The translations under genes and the position numbers were made by a program. This document shows positions 33,344 to 42,544 of a stretch of 64,000 nt of DNA, in pieces (the first letter of the stretch is position 1; each line of letters starts with the position of its first letter). The DNA comes from Paraburkholderia sartisoli (GTDB lineage Bacteria > Pseudomonadota > Gammaproteobacteria > Burkholderiales > Burkholderiaceae): contig NZ_FNRQ01000006.1 in NCBI RefSeq assembly GCF_900107685.1, forward strand, positions 186,001 to 250,000, written 5' to 3'. Under the pieces are notes generated by a model that was not told the origin of the DNA, made no database searches, and worked only from the letters and a program-made list of their open reading frames with translations.

Positions 33344-34498
33344 TCAGGCTACCTTCGCAGCCTGCTCCACCTTCTTGCCCTTACCCGTACGCCCGATCTC
33401 TTCCAGCTTGATCTCGACGTGACGCGAGAACACGTATTCCGCCGGACGTTGCTTGTCCAGCGGAATATCCTTCGCGAACGCGCCAGTCGTTTTCGGGCCC
33501 GAAATCGCGACCTTCAGCGCCTTCAGCGGATGCGTGACCGTATCCATCACGGCCGTCGCCTCAAACCCGCAGTGGACCATGCAATCCGCGCACTTTTCGT
33601 AGTTGCCCGTACCGTAGTTTTCCCACTGCGTGGTGTCCATCAGTTCCTTGAAGGTCTTCACATACCCTTCGCCGACCAGATAGCACGGCTTTTGCCAGCC
33701 GAACACCGTGCGCGCCGGGTTGCCCCACGGCGTACATTCGTACGTCTGGTTGCCGGCCAGGAAGTCGAGGAACATGCTCGACTGGCTGAACGACCAGTTC
33801 TTGCCGTTGTTGCCACGCTTGAAGATTTCGCGGAACAGGTGCTTGGTCTTGTCGCGGTTCAGGAAGTGCTGCTGGTCCGGCGCGCGTTCGTACGCGTAGC
33901 CCGGCGACACCGTGATGCCGTCGACGCCCATCGGCCCGAGCGTGTCGAAGAACGCTGCAACGCGTTCCGGAACGGCGTCGTTGAACAGCGTGCAGTTGAT
34001 GTTGACGCGGAAACCGCGGCGCTTCGCTTCCTTGATCGCGGCGACGGCCTTCTCGTACACGCCTTCCTGCGAAACGGAGTGGTCGTGCGCTTCCTTGTCG
34101 CCGTCGAGGTGAACCGACCAGACGAAGTACGGATTCGGCTCGTAGTCGTCCATCTTCTTTTCCATCAGCAGCGCGTTCGTACACAGGTACACGAACTTCT
34201 TGCGCGCCATGATGCCCTTCACGATCTGCGGCATTTCCTTGTGCAGCAGCGGCTCGCCGCCTGCAATGGAAACCACCGGCGCGCCGCATTCATCGACGGC
34301 GCCAAGACATTCTTCCAGCGAGAGCCGCTGGTTCAGGATGGGATCCGGATAGTCGATCTTGCCGCAGCCATTGCATGCCAGATTGCAGCGGAACAGCGGT
34401 TCCAGCATCAGTGCGAGCGGGTAGCGTTTGTTGCCCGAAAGGTGCTGGCGCATGATGTATGTGCCGACCCGGAATTTTTGCAGAAACGGAATAGACAA
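33344..34498 (-). CDS. hpnH: Adenosyl-hopene transferase HpnH (radical SAM)
   Basis: The 384-residue radical-SAM enzyme attaches the 5'-deoxyadenosyl group to hopene, giving adenosylhopane, the first extended (C35) hopanoid. The 4Fe-4S triad CxxxCxxC is C38, C42 and C45 ('RCNLACNGCGK'). A C-terminal Cys region ('CADCMVHCGFEATAV', about residues 301-315) could bind a second centre. It is the second gene after ispH, with 10 bp between them, so a two-gene operon is read on the minus strand. HpnG, encoded on the plus strand, uses its product. Confidence 0.95.
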   Translation of the reverse strand: MSIPFLQKFRVGTYIMRQHLSGNKRYPLALMLEPLFRCNLACNGCGKIDYPDPILNQRLSLEECLGAVDECGAPVVSIAGGEPLLHKEMPQIVKGIMARKKFVYLCTNALLMEKKMDDYEPNPYFVWSVHLDGDKEAHDHSVSQEGVYEKAVAAIKEAKRRGFRVNINCTLFNDAVPERVAAFFDTLGPMGVDGITVSPGYAYERAPDQQHFLNRDKTKHLFREIFKRGNNGKNWSFSQSSMFLDFLAGNQTYECTPWGNPARTVFGWQKPCYLVGEGYVKTFKELMDTTQWENYGTGNYEKCADCMVHCGFEATAVMDTVTHPLKALKVAISGPKTTGAFAKDIPLDKQRPAEYVFSRHVEIKLEEIGRTGKGKKVEQAAKVA

Positions 34499-34508
34499 GG
34501 CGTCCTCC

Positions 34509-35453
34509 TTAAACTTCGCGTGCAGCGAGTGGTTGCGTCAGCTTTGACGGCAACTTGAATTCAACTTTCTCTTCACGGCCCGCCATCGTCGTGACTTCGA
34601 CGGACCCCAATGCGCGCAGCGCATCGATCACGTTTTCAACCATTTCCTCCGGCGCCGACGCGCCCGCCGTGATGCCGACGGTCTGCGCATTCGCAAACCA
34701 CTCCGGCCGCACTTCGGAACCATCGGCGACGAGGTAGCTCGGCACACCCGTTTCACTGCCGATTTCGCGCAGACGGTTCGAGTTCGAGCTGTTCGTCGCA
34801 CCGACGACCAGCAGTACGTCGACCTGCGTGCTCAGTTCGCGCACCGCCGCCTGGCGGTTTTGCGTCGCGTAGCAGATGTCGCGCGTATCCGGGCCGACGA
34901 TGTCGGTGAAACGGCGCAACAGCGCGTCGATGATGCCGCGTGTGTCGTCGACCGAAAGCGTGGTCTGCGTGACATACGCGAGCGGCGTGTCGAGCGGCAG
35001 GTCAAGCGTACCGACTTCGGCTTCGCTCTGCACAAGCAGCACCTTGCCGGGAATCTGGCCGATCGTCCCTTCGACTTCCGGATGCCCGGCGTGCCCGATC
35101 AAAATCAGCGTGCGGCCGGCACCCACGTATTGACGGCCCTGAACATGCACCTTCGTGACGAGCGGGCAGGTCGCGTCGAGCACGTCGAGGCCACGCTGTT
35201 CCGCGTCACGCTCGACGGTCCGGGCGACGCCGTGCGCGCTGAAAATCGCCACGGCGCCCTGGGGCACCTCGTCAAGCTCCTCGACGAAACGGGCACCTTT
35301 CCGGCGCAGGTTATCGACCACATGACGGTTGTGGACAATTTCGTGGCGCACATAAACGGGCGCCCCGTGTTGCTGCAAGGCGCGATCGACAATCTCGATC
35401 GCACGGACAACACCCGCACAAAAGCCGCGGGGTTGAGCAAGGATGACTCGCAT
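34509..35453 (-). CDS. ispH: 4-hydroxy-3-methylbut-2-enyl diphosphate reductase IspH
   Basis: The 314-residue Fe-S enzyme performs the last MEP-pathway step and makes IPP and DMAPP. The three cluster cysteines are C12 ('QPRGFCAGVVRA'), about C96 ('DATCPLVTKVH') and about C196 ('RDICYATQNRQ'). The substrate-binding 'SSNSNRL' is also present. Burkholderia-type genomes usually also have an ispH elsewhere in the genome, so this copy in the hopanoid locus is likely an extra one that boosts isoprenoid supply. It is the first gene of the ispH-hpnH operon. Confidence 0.95.
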   Translation of the reverse strand: MRVILAQPRGFCAGVVRAIEIVDRALQQHGAPVYVRHEIVHNRHVVDNLRRKGARFVEELDEVPQGAVAIFSAHGVARTVERDAEQRGLDVLDATCPLVTKVHVQGRQYVGAGRTLILIGHAGHPEVEGTIGQIPGKVLLVQSEAEVGTLDLPLDTPLAYVTQTTLSVDDTRGIIDALLRRFTDIVGPDTRDICYATQNRQAAVRELSTQVDVLLVVGATNSSNSNRLREIGSETGVPSYLVADGSEVRPEWFANAQTVGITAGASAPEEMVENVIDALRALGSVEVTTMAGREEKVEFKLPSKLTQPLAAREV

Positions 35454-35899
35454 AGGCTGGCGAACTCCGACTGACGCGGGTTTCGAAGAAGTCGGTAAAA
35501 ATGACCTTATCGCCGCGACATCATATTAGATGGTGTATTTGGTCCGACTAGCGTCGGCACACCGAAAACCAAACGCGCATTCTAACGCTATCGGCCAGGA
35601 TGCGCTTTCCAGGACATATCCGATACCACAAACGCTGCGGCAATAATGACTCGCTGCAGCGCGGGTGCGGAACCCTTAAACTATCGGGCCTTGCGGTACC
35701 CGCTGGTCACGGCTGCATTCGCTGGCCGGCTGACGGGCCGCTTCACTGTCCGGATCACCGGATGCATTTCAAGGCTTCGCAGGATGAAGGCCGACCGCCC
35801 TGGATATGTCCGCGTCTGCGTTCGCGTCGCACGCGGACTGGCGCCCCGGGCGCCGGGGTGGGCCGTTTCCGCGCGAGACCTGTCGGTTGAGGGCAACGC
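35454..35899. other. Divergent ispH/hpnB intergenic region
   Basis: These 446 bp separate the start of ispH from the start of hpnB. Around 35490-35580 the sequence is AT-richer and should hold promoters for both operons. Short open frames on either strand lack family features. No terminator is seen. Confidence 0.5.
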
Positions 35900-37078
35900 A
35901 TGATCCTGGTTCTGTTCGCACTTTCGTGTCTCTCCCTGTTGATATGGGGTGTGTTGCTGCTCGCGCGCGGCGGTTTCTGGCGCACGCGTCCGGCGGCTCC
36001 GCTCGCCGCGCAGCCGCGCGGCGACGCAGGCTGGCCGGCCGTGGCCGCCGTCGTGCCGGCCCGCGACGAGGCCGACGTGATCGGCCGGGCGGTCGCTTCG
36101 CTGCTGGGTCAGGACTACGCGGGCGCGTTCCACGTGATCGTCGTCGATGACCACAGCACCGACGGCACCGCCGACGCCGCCCGTGCCGCCGCGCTCCAGC
36201 TGCAATCCGCCGACCGGCTAACCGTGCTGACCGCGAAGCCGCTTCCGGCGGGCTGGTCCGGCAAGGTCTGGGCGCAGTCGCAGGGCATCGAGGCCGTCAA
36301 GACGCTGGGCTTTCCCGCCGACTTCCTGCTTCTCACCGACGCCGACATTGGCCATCCGGCTGATGCCCTGACGCAGCTTGTCGTTCGCGCCGAAGAAGAA
36401 AAGCGCGATCTCGTCTCGCTGATGGTCCGTCTGCGCTGCGATTCCTTCTGGGAAAAGGCGCTGATTCCAGCGTTCGTGTTCTTTTTCGCGAAGCTGTACC
36501 CGTTCTCGTGGGTCAACAACCCGCGCAACAGGACGGCGGCGGCGGCCGGTGGCTGCATGCTGGTGCGCCGCACCGCGCTCGAGGAAGCCAGCGGCATCGA
36601 GTCGATCCGCGCCGAACTGATCGACGATTGCAGCCTCGCGGCGCGCATCAAGCATCGCGGCGAAGGGCGTCATCCGATCCGGCTGGACGTCGCGGCGCGC
36701 AGCGTTTCGTTGCGTCCGTACGACAGCTGGAAGGACATCTGGAACATGATCGCGCGCACGGCGTTCACGCAGCTGCGCTACAACGGCTGGCTGCTGGCCG
36801 GGACGCTCGCGGGCATGACGATCATCTACCTCGTTCCGCCGGTCGTCGCGCTCGTGCTCGGACCGCTCGGCTGGCCGGCGTGGCTTGCCTGGGCGCTGAT
36901 GTGCTGCGCCTACGCGCCGATGCTCCGGTATTACGGTCGCTCGCCGCTATGGGCGCCGTTCCTGCCGCTCGTCGCGCTGTTCTATGTCGGCGCGACGTTC
37001 GCCTCGGCGGTGCGGTACTGGCGCGGCAAGGGCGGCCAGTGGAAGGCCCGGGTCCAGGCGCCGGCGCAGGAACGCTAG
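35900..37078 (+). CDS. hpnB: Hopene-associated glycosyltransferase HpnB
   Basis: The 392-residue family-2 glycosyltransferase belongs to the hopene-associated HpnB group. An N-terminal membrane segment covers residues 2-24. The GT-A domain (about 45-285) has 'VAAVVPARDEADVI', 'VIVVDDHSTDGTAD' and the metal-binding DxD-type 'FLLLTDADIGHP'. At the end of the domain is 'ELIDDCSLAARIK', and three C-terminal membrane segments follow (about 295-375). It is thought to add a sugar to extended hopanoids, but the exact reaction is not established to my knowledge. The ATG at 35900 follows GAGGG. Confidence 0.9.
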   Translation: MILVLFALSCLSLLIWGVLLLARGGFWRTRPAAPLAAQPRGDAGWPAVAAVVPARDEADVIGRAVASLLGQDYAGAFHVIVVDDHSTDGTADAARAAALQLQSADRLTVLTAKPLPAGWSGKVWAQSQGIEAVKTLGFPADFLLLTDADIGHPADALTQLVVRAEEEKRDLVSLMVRLRCDSFWEKALIPAFVFFFAKLYPFSWVNNPRNRTAAAAGGCMLVRRTALEEASGIESIRAELIDDCSLAARIKHRGEGRHPIRLDVAARSVSLRPYDSWKDIWNMIARTAFTQLRYNGWLLAGTLAGMTIIYLVPPVVALVLGPLGWPAWLAWALMCCAYAPMLRYYGRSPLWAPFLPLVALFYVGATFASAVRYWRGKGGQWKARVQAPAQER

Positions 37079-37220
37079 AACGGCAAACGGCGTGGGCGGC
37101 GCGCGATGCTCCGCCTCGTGCATCACAAGCCGCCGGCGCGAACCTCACCGTGCGGGCGTTAAAAAAACCATAGGGTTTTGCAGACGGGAAGCGCGTCGCG
37201 CGCAACACGTCAGACGCGCA

Positions 37221-37736
37221 TCAACGCTGTGTCAGCAGCGCGTACATCTGGACGACCATCTCCGGCGAGAACGTGAACGGCACCCAGCCATGGCCGGTGT
37301 GGCGCAACACCAGCAGACGATCGCCGTTCGACTGCTTCTGCGCGGCCATCACCGGATTCTTCGTCGATACGAAACGCCAGCCTGTCGGCAGGCCGCCCGG
37401 CGGCTCGGGCATCATCGACGCGCGCGCGTTCGCCAGTTCCTCGATCAACTGACCGACCTGCTCGGGATGCAGCGAGACGGTCTGGCCGCCGATCGTCATC
37501 GTGATTTCGTTCTGCGCCGGACGGGCGATGCCGAGCGTCGGCTTTTCACCGACAACAGGGGTGGCCGGTTCAGCGGGCTCGGACGACGACGTAGCCGCGC
37601 CGACGGCGACTTCAGCGGCAGCCTCCGATGCAGTTTCTGCCGTGGCCGTGGCCTTCGGGGCGAGCGTGACCTGGATGAGCTGATTGAGCTGATCGACGCC
37701 CGTTTCAAGCGCGCCGATCTGTTCTTGAAGATTCAT
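37221..37736 (-). CDS. Hypothetical protein in the hopanoid locus
   Basis: The 171-residue soluble protein has an N-terminal amphipathic helix (residues 1-27, 'LQEQIGALETGVDQLNQLIQ'), an Ala/Pro/Glu linker (28-70) and a C-terminal globular part (75-171). The last includes 'EITMTIGGQTVSLHPEQVG' and a Trp-containing end ('GHGWVPFTFSPEMVVQMYAL'). I do not recognise the family. It sits between convergent hpnB and co-oriented hpnA. The ATG at 37736 is the first start, and the frame has the codon use of a real gene. Confidence 0.7.
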   Translation of the reverse strand: MNLQEQIGALETGVDQLNQLIQVTLAPKATATAETASEAAAEVAVGAATSSSEPAEPATPVVGEKPTLGIARPAQNEITMTIGGQTVSLHPEQVGQLIEELANARASMMPEPPGGLPTGWRFVSTKNPVMAAQKQSNGDRLLVLRHTGHGWVPFTFSPEMVVQMYALLTQR

Positions 37737-37850
37737 GCGAGACTTTCTCTGGTAAGACCGGCGATTTTAACCGCTGTGCGCGGCCTTGAACGGACGCCGG
37801 ACGGCCGACGTTGTAACAAAGTGCGTGCGCGTGCCGTGCGACGACAGCGC

Positions 37851-38861
37851 TCACGCCTTCAGATAACCCGCCTCCCGGAACCATTGCAGCGCGTCGCCCA
37901 GGCCTTCGCGATACGGGCGCGCGCGATAGCCGAGTTCGCGTTCCGCCTTCGCCGACGTGAAGTACATCTTGTTCTTCGACATCTTCAACCCGTCGACCGT
38001 GACGAACGGCTCGCGCTTCGTGATCTTCGCGACTGCTTCCGCGCCAATGGCCAGCGGATACAGCGGCCAGCGCGGCAGCGCGATCGTCGGCGGCTTGCGG
38101 CCGGTGAGATTCGCGATGTCGGCGAGCATCTGCTGCAGCGGCAGGTTTTCGCCGCCCAGAATGTAGCGCTCGCCGATGTTGCCGCGTTCCAGCGCCAGAA
38201 AGTGCCCGGCGGCGACGTCGTCGACATGCACCAGATTCAGGCCGGTATCGACGAACGCCGGAATCTTGCCGCGCGCCGCTTCGACGATGATGCGCCCGGT
38301 CGGCGTCGGCTTGACGTCGCGCGGGCCGATCGGCGTCGACGGATTGACGATCACGGCGGGCAGCCCGTCGTGCGCGATCATGCGTTCCACCGCGCGCTCG
38401 GCCAGCACCTTGCTGCGCTTGTATACGCCGATCGCCTTTTCGGGCGTGAGCGGCGAGGTTTCATCGGCGGACTGGCCGGAACTCGTCACCTTCAGCGTGG
38501 CCACGCTGCTCGTGTACACGATCCGCTCGACGCCTTCGGCGAGCGCGGCGCGCATTGTCGCCTCGGTGCCCTCGAGATTCGAGCGCTCGATGTCGAGCGG
38601 GTCCGGCGCCCACAGACGGTAATCCGCGGCCACGTGAAAGAGGTAGCGCACGCCGCGCAGCGCGGCGCGCATCGACGCTTCGTCGCGCATGTCGCCCACG
38701 ACGATTTCCGCGTCGAGCGCTTCGACGTTGCGTCGCGGACTCGTCGCGCGCACGAGCACGCGCACCGCAAAACCCTTTTGCTGCGCAATGCGCGCCACCG
38801 CCGATCCGACAAAGCCGGAGGCGCCGGTGACGAGCACCAGATCGCGATTCTGATCGGTCAT
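37851..38861 (-). CDS. hpnA: Hopanoid-associated sugar epimerase HpnA
   Basis: The 336-residue short-chain dehydrogenase of the extended type has the NAD-binding loop 'VLVTGASGFVGSAVAR' near residue 8 and the catalytic YxxxK in 'GVYKRSKVLAERAVERMI' (about residues 147-164). The family-typical 'VIVNPSTPIGPRDVKPTPTG' follows. HpnA is a nucleoside-sugar epimerase/reductase-like protein found next to hpnB in many hopanoid producers. Its reaction has not been fixed. The gene is on the minus strand, 115 bp upstream of the preceding hypothetical gene, so the two may be co-transcribed. Confidence 0.92.
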   Translation of the reverse strand: MTDQNRDLVLVTGASGFVGSAVARIAQQKGFAVRVLVRATSPRRNVEALDAEIVVGDMRDEASMRAALRGVRYLFHVAADYRLWAPDPLDIERSNLEGTEATMRAALAEGVERIVYTSSVATLKVTSSGQSADETSPLTPEKAIGVYKRSKVLAERAVERMIAHDGLPAVIVNPSTPIGPRDVKPTPTGRIIVEAARGKIPAFVDTGLNLVHVDDVAAGHFLALERGNIGERYILGGENLPLQQMLADIANLTGRKPPTIALPRWPLYPLAIGAEAVAKITKREPFVTVDGLKMSKNKMYFTSAKAERELGYRARPYREGLGDALQWFREAGYLKA

Positions 38862-39065
38862 CCGTTTCGGTTTCCCTGCAGGGCGCGCGGCATTTCGTTT
38901 ACGTGGGCGTGCGAAAGCGGGCTGCGCCGGTTGAATGGTCGACGGATTGTACGTGGAGCGCGCGCAGCGGTCACCGGAGCGCGGCTGTCGCCGCGTTTCC
39001 GTCCAGCATCAATCCGGCGGGGCGACTAGAATGCCGGCTTGAAAAGATAGTCAGGAGAAGCCGGC

Positions 39066-39362
39066 ATGGCTGCGCCAGATCTGGATTCACGAATCGAAAC
39101 GTATTACGTGCGCGTGCGCGGCGTTGTGCAGGGCGTCGGCTTTCGTCACGCGACGGTGCGTCAGGCGCACGCGCTCGGCATCCGGGGCTGGGTCGCCAAT
39201 CTCGACGACGGCTCGGTGGAAGCGATGCTGCAGGGCACGGCCAACCAGGTCGACCGGATGCTGTCGTGGCTGCGTCACGGACCGCCCTCCGCGCGCGTGA
39301 CCGAAGTCAGCGGCGAAGAGCGGTCGACCGAAAAACGCTACGAGCGCTTCGAGCAGCACTAG
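39066..39362 (+). CDS. acyP: Acylphosphatase
   Basis: The 98-residue small enzyme hydrolyses acyl phosphates. Both signature motifs are present: 'VRGVVQGVGFRHATVRQA' (catalytic Arg, about residues 15-32) and 'GWVANLDDGSVEAMLQG' (catalytic Asn, about 44-60). The ATG at 39066 has an AGGAGAAG site just upstream. It is monocistronic. Its length and motifs leave little doubt. Confidence 0.95.
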   Translation: MAAPDLDSRIETYYVRVRGVVQGVGFRHATVRQAHALGIRGWVANLDDGSVEAMLQGTANQVDRMLSWLRHGPPSARVTEVSGEERSTEKRYERFEQH

Positions 39363-39398
39363 CCGCGGGCGCGCAGCGCAACGCGCCCCGCGCTGGAA

Positions 39399-40367
39399 TT
39401 AGCGCGCCACCAGCAGACTTTCCGCAAAACCCCAATCGCGTTCGATCCATTGATGCTGGCATGTGAAGCCCGCATCGCCGGCAATCGGCCCCACTTCGTC
39501 GGCGCGATATTTGTGGCTGCTTTCCGTCCAGATCGTCTCGCCTTCCTCCAGCGTCACCGTGAGCCGTGCGGCCGCGACATGCGCGGTCACACGCCGTTTC
39601 GCGCGCAGGTGCATCTCGATGCTGCGCACTTCCGGATTGAAACGCGCGACGTGTTCGAACGCATCGAGCGGGAAGTCGCCGTCCAGTTCGCGATTGATCC
39701 GCGCGAGCAGGTTCAGGTTGAACGCCGCGGTCACGCCGACCGGATCGTCGTAGGCGGCGACGAGCGTCGAAACCGGCTTGTCGAGGTCGGTGCCAAGCAG
39801 CAGCGCGTCGCCGGGTTGCAGCATCGTGCGGATGGCGCGCAGAAAGCGCGTCGCCGCGAGCCGTCCGAAATTGCCGATCGTGCTGCCAAGAAACAGCACC
39901 AGCAGTTGCTCGCCGTCCGCCCGCTTTTCGCTGACTTCCGCGAGCCCGGCCAGATAATCCTTCTCATAGCCGACGATCGAGATCCGTTCGATATCGCCCA
40001 GCTCGCGCCGGCACAATTGCAACGCGGTGCGCGAAATTTCAATCGGGCAGTAAGAAGTGGGGCGCTTTTTACACAGTGCTTCAAGAATCCGGCGCGTTTT
40101 GCGGCCACTGCCGCTGCCGAGTTCGGCGACGGTCACGTCCGGAGAAAGCTGCGCGACGATGTCGGTGGCGTAACGCGTCAGCAGGCGCTCTTCCGAGCGC
40201 GTGACGCCGTATTCGGGCAGTGCCGTGATCACTTCGAAGAGCGCGGAGCCCACTTCGTCATACAGGTATTTCGACGGCAATTCCTTTTGCGGCGTCCTCG
40301 TAAGGCCGGCGCGGATTTCGGCGGCAAATCCGGGTGTCACTTCGGGCAATAGCGCAGGCTGAGTCAT
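39399..40367 (-). CDS. egtD: EgtD-like histidine N-alpha-methyltransferase
   Basis: The 322-residue SAM-dependent methyltransferase of the EgtD/DUF2260 family converts histidine to hercynine, the first ergothioneine step. Family features are 'QKELPSKYLYDEVGSALFE' (about residues 27-45), the SAM loop 'VAELGSGSGRKTRRILEAL' (about 78-96), 'VLFLGSTIGNFG' and 'LLGTDLDKP'. The C-terminal 'ETIWTESSHKYRADEV' precedes the end. The ATG at 40367 follows GAGGAAC. No egtB sulfoxide synthase is adjacent, so the rest of the pathway must be elsewhere, or this enzyme has another use. Confidence 0.88.
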   Translation of the reverse strand: MTQPALLPEVTPGFAAEIRAGLTRTPQKELPSKYLYDEVGSALFEVITALPEYGVTRSEERLLTRYATDIVAQLSPDVTVAELGSGSGRKTRRILEALCKKRPTSYCPIEISRTALQLCRRELGDIERISIVGYEKDYLAGLAEVSEKRADGEQLLVLFLGSTIGNFGRLAATRFLRAIRTMLQPGDALLLGTDLDKPVSTLVAAYDDPVGVTAAFNLNLLARINRELDGDFPLDAFEHVARFNPEVRSIEMHLRAKRRVTAHVAAARLTVTLEEGETIWTESSHKYRADEVGPIAGDAGFTCQHQWIERDWGFAESLLVAR

Positions 40368-40842
40368 GCAGTGTTCCTCGTCTGGATGGTGGCTGCTGGC
40401 CGTGCGGGTTGGCGCGCATCGGTGACACGCGCTGCGGAATGGCGGATCACGTGTCCGCGCTGACGATGGTAAAGACGTGCGTTGAAGCAAGAATCGCGCT
40501 TGTCGCACGCGCAAAGCGGTTCGACGCGAAAGGTTATCCTGAAACGGGAACCGCTGCTGATGGGTGAAGTTACGTTCTAGTCCATCGGGAGCCGATGCGC
40601 ACGGAATAAATGCAGCGATCGGGGCAACGCGTCTGCGTCTAGAATGCGGGCTTCCTTTTACGCGGCGGTGACAGTCGCTTTTTTCCGATGCGCCGCCCGT
40701 TTCCACGAATCCCTGTGATGAAAATGAAAGACACCACGCTTGAGCGCGGCACGCCACGTGTTGTGCCGCTTGCCCGGCAAGTTCAGCACGTGCCGCACGT
40801 GCTGCAGGGCTCGCATGCCGCGGTATTGCTGCCGGCGGATCG
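40368..40842. other. Divergent intergenic region, no gene recognised
   Basis: About 475 bp separate the divergent egtD and rarD starts. The upstream extension of the egtD frame is not protein-like. The AT-richer piece around 40590-40690 may hold the rarD promoter. No egtB remnant is visible. Confidence 0.5.
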
Positions 40843-41739
40843 ATGAACCAATACGAGCCGGGACGCGGCATCGCGTTATCCGTGGGCGCCTCGGCGCTGT
40901 TCGCGTTGCTTTCGGCCTATGCAAAGCTGCTCGCGCCGCTCACGGGCCTCGATATCTTCGCGTGGCGAATTATCTGGACCGTTCCCGGCGCGCTGCTGCT
41001 GATCGCGCTGCGGGGAAGGCTGCCGGCGTTGCGCGAACTCGCGCTGCGCGCGGTCAGTCAGCCACGCATCGGGCTCGCGCTGGTGGTGAGCGCCGCGCTG
41101 CTCGGCGTGCAGTTGTGGGTTTTCCTGTGGGCGCCGCTGCACGGCCGCATGCTCGAGGTCTCGCTCGGCTATTTCCTGCTGCCGCTGATCATGGTGCTCG
41201 TCGGGCGTTTTTACTATCACGAGCGTCTGGACGGGCTGCAATGGCTGGCTGTGGCATGCGCGGCGCTCGGTGTCGCGCATGAACTGTGGATGACGCGCGC
41301 ATTTTCATGGCCGACGTTGCTCGTCGCACTCGGCTATCCGCCGTACTTCGTGTTGCGCCGCAAAATCAACGCCGATTCGCTGACTGCGTTTGCGCTCGAA
41401 GTGTCGCTGCTTTTTCCGGTCGCGATTGCGTTTGTCGTGACAGGCGGGTCGCTCGCATTGCTCGCGGGACGCTACGACATGTGGTTTCTGCTACTGCCCG
41501 GACTCGGCGCGTTGAGCACCGTTGCGCTCGCGTCGTATCTGAAGGCGAGCCGGCTATTGCCGATGGCGCTCTTCGGCATTCTTGGCTACGTCGAACCGGT
41601 GCTGCTCGTGATCGTGTCGGTGACGCTGCTGCGCGAGACGATTTCGGCCGCGCAACTGGCCACCTACGGGCCGATCTGGATCGCCGTCGCGCTGACCGCG
41701 CTGCACGGCGTGCGCCTCGTGCGCTTCGCGCCGCGCTAG
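40843..41739 (+). CDS. rarD: RarD-type EamA/DMT transporter
   Basis: The 298-residue inner-membrane protein has about ten hydrophobic segments, the duplicated EamA layout and the RarD hallmarks. These include the N-terminal 'GIALSVGASALFALLSAYAKLL', 'IFAWRIIWTVPGALLL' and 'SLGYFLLPLIMVLVGRFYYHERL' in part. RarD-family proteins are linked to chloramphenicol resistance by name, but the true substrate is unknown. Its 3' end overlaps by 4 bp the end of the convergent DUF962 gene. Confidence 0.88.
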   Translation: MNQYEPGRGIALSVGASALFALLSAYAKLLAPLTGLDIFAWRIIWTVPGALLLIALRGRLPALRELALRAVSQPRIGLALVVSAALLGVQLWVFLWAPLHGRMLEVSLGYFLLPLIMVLVGRFYYHERLDGLQWLAVACAALGVAHELWMTRAFSWPTLLVALGYPPYFVLRRKINADSLTAFALEVSLLFPVAIAFVVTGGSLALLAGRYDMWFLLLPGLGALSTVALASYLKASRLLPMALFGILGYVEPVLLVIVSVTLLRETISAAQLATYGPIWIAVALTALHGVRLVRFAPR

Positions 41740-42281
41740 CGTCGTTGCGGCGTGGCTGGCGCCGCGGGATTGATGCGCGTCGCGCCGACCTGTGCCTCGA
41801 TCGCCTCGCGTAACGCCGGCCGCCATCCGAAGGCGAACAGCGCTTCGGCGAGCACGAAGAGCGGGCCGATGGCGAGTCCGATCAGATCGTCGACGAACGC
41901 CGGCTTGCGATGCTCATACGCAACGTGGCCGACGAACTGGAACACCCAGCCGACCACGAAGAGGCCCACCCCGGAAACGAGCCACGTCAGCGTGGATTGC
42001 GCGGCGAGCCACTGGCCAGCGACGACGCACAGCGCAAGCGCCGCGCTCATCACGATGCCGAGCGGCACGTCGAGCACGAGGTAGTAAAGCGCCATGACGA
42101 CAACCAGCACGCACGCAGGGGACAGCGGGAACGGCAACGCGGCGACGGCGAACGCCGGCCGGCCCAGCAGCACGGCAACGGCAAGCACGATCATCGGAAT
42201 ACCGACGAAGTGCGTGGCGATGTTGCGGCGGTCGCGATGATACGCCGCGTACTGGGTCAACTGTTCGGTGAGTGTTCTCAT
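41736..42281 (-). CDS. Mpo1/DUF962 family membrane protein
   Basis: The 181-residue protein has four to five membrane segments. The family start is 'YAAYHRDRRNIATHFVGIPMI' in part (about residues 11-31, with His residues that may bind iron), and a second conserved part is 'GWVFQFVGHVAYEHRKPAF'. Yeast Mpo1 is a dioxygenase that alpha-oxidises 2-hydroxy fatty acids. Many bacterial members are uncharacterised. It shares 4 bp at the 3' ends with convergent rarD. Localisation is the inner membrane. Confidence 0.87.
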   Translation of the reverse strand: MRTLTEQLTQYAAYHRDRRNIATHFVGIPMIVLAVAVLLGRPAFAVAALPFPLSPACVLVVVMALYYLVLDVPLGIVMSAALALCVVAGQWLAAQSTLTWLVSGVGLFVVGWVFQFVGHVAYEHRKPAFVDDLIGLAIGPLFVLAEALFAFGWRPALREAIEAQVGATRINPAAPATPQRR

Positions 42282-42544
42282 GAGTAACGTCCCCGGATCG
42301 AATTTTTCGTGATCGCCCGCAAAGTCGTTTCAACCCTCCGGGCAGCCGACAATTTCGCACGGAAGCCGGTCAATGCGTTCGAGTCTTTCCTCGACTGGCA
42401 GCGCATCGACGTCCCGCATCTGTCATCGAACGGCAGAATGTTTCACGCCATCGAAAGGGTGTCGCAGAAAGGGTCGCGAAGACGTTGCTATACCGATATA
42501 CTTTTGCGCTCTTTCGAACGGCACTTTCTGATCAGAACTCTCGC

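Noticed and set aside
35646..35903. 85-codon plus-strand frame between ispH and hpnB
   Set aside because: There is no ribosome site or family feature, and it overlaps the hpnB start. It is more likely leader DNA.
36984..39029. Plus-strand open frame of 681 codons across the hypothetical gene and hpnA
   Set aside because: It is a shadow frame opposite two minus-strand genes, with Arg-rich translation and no recognised motif.
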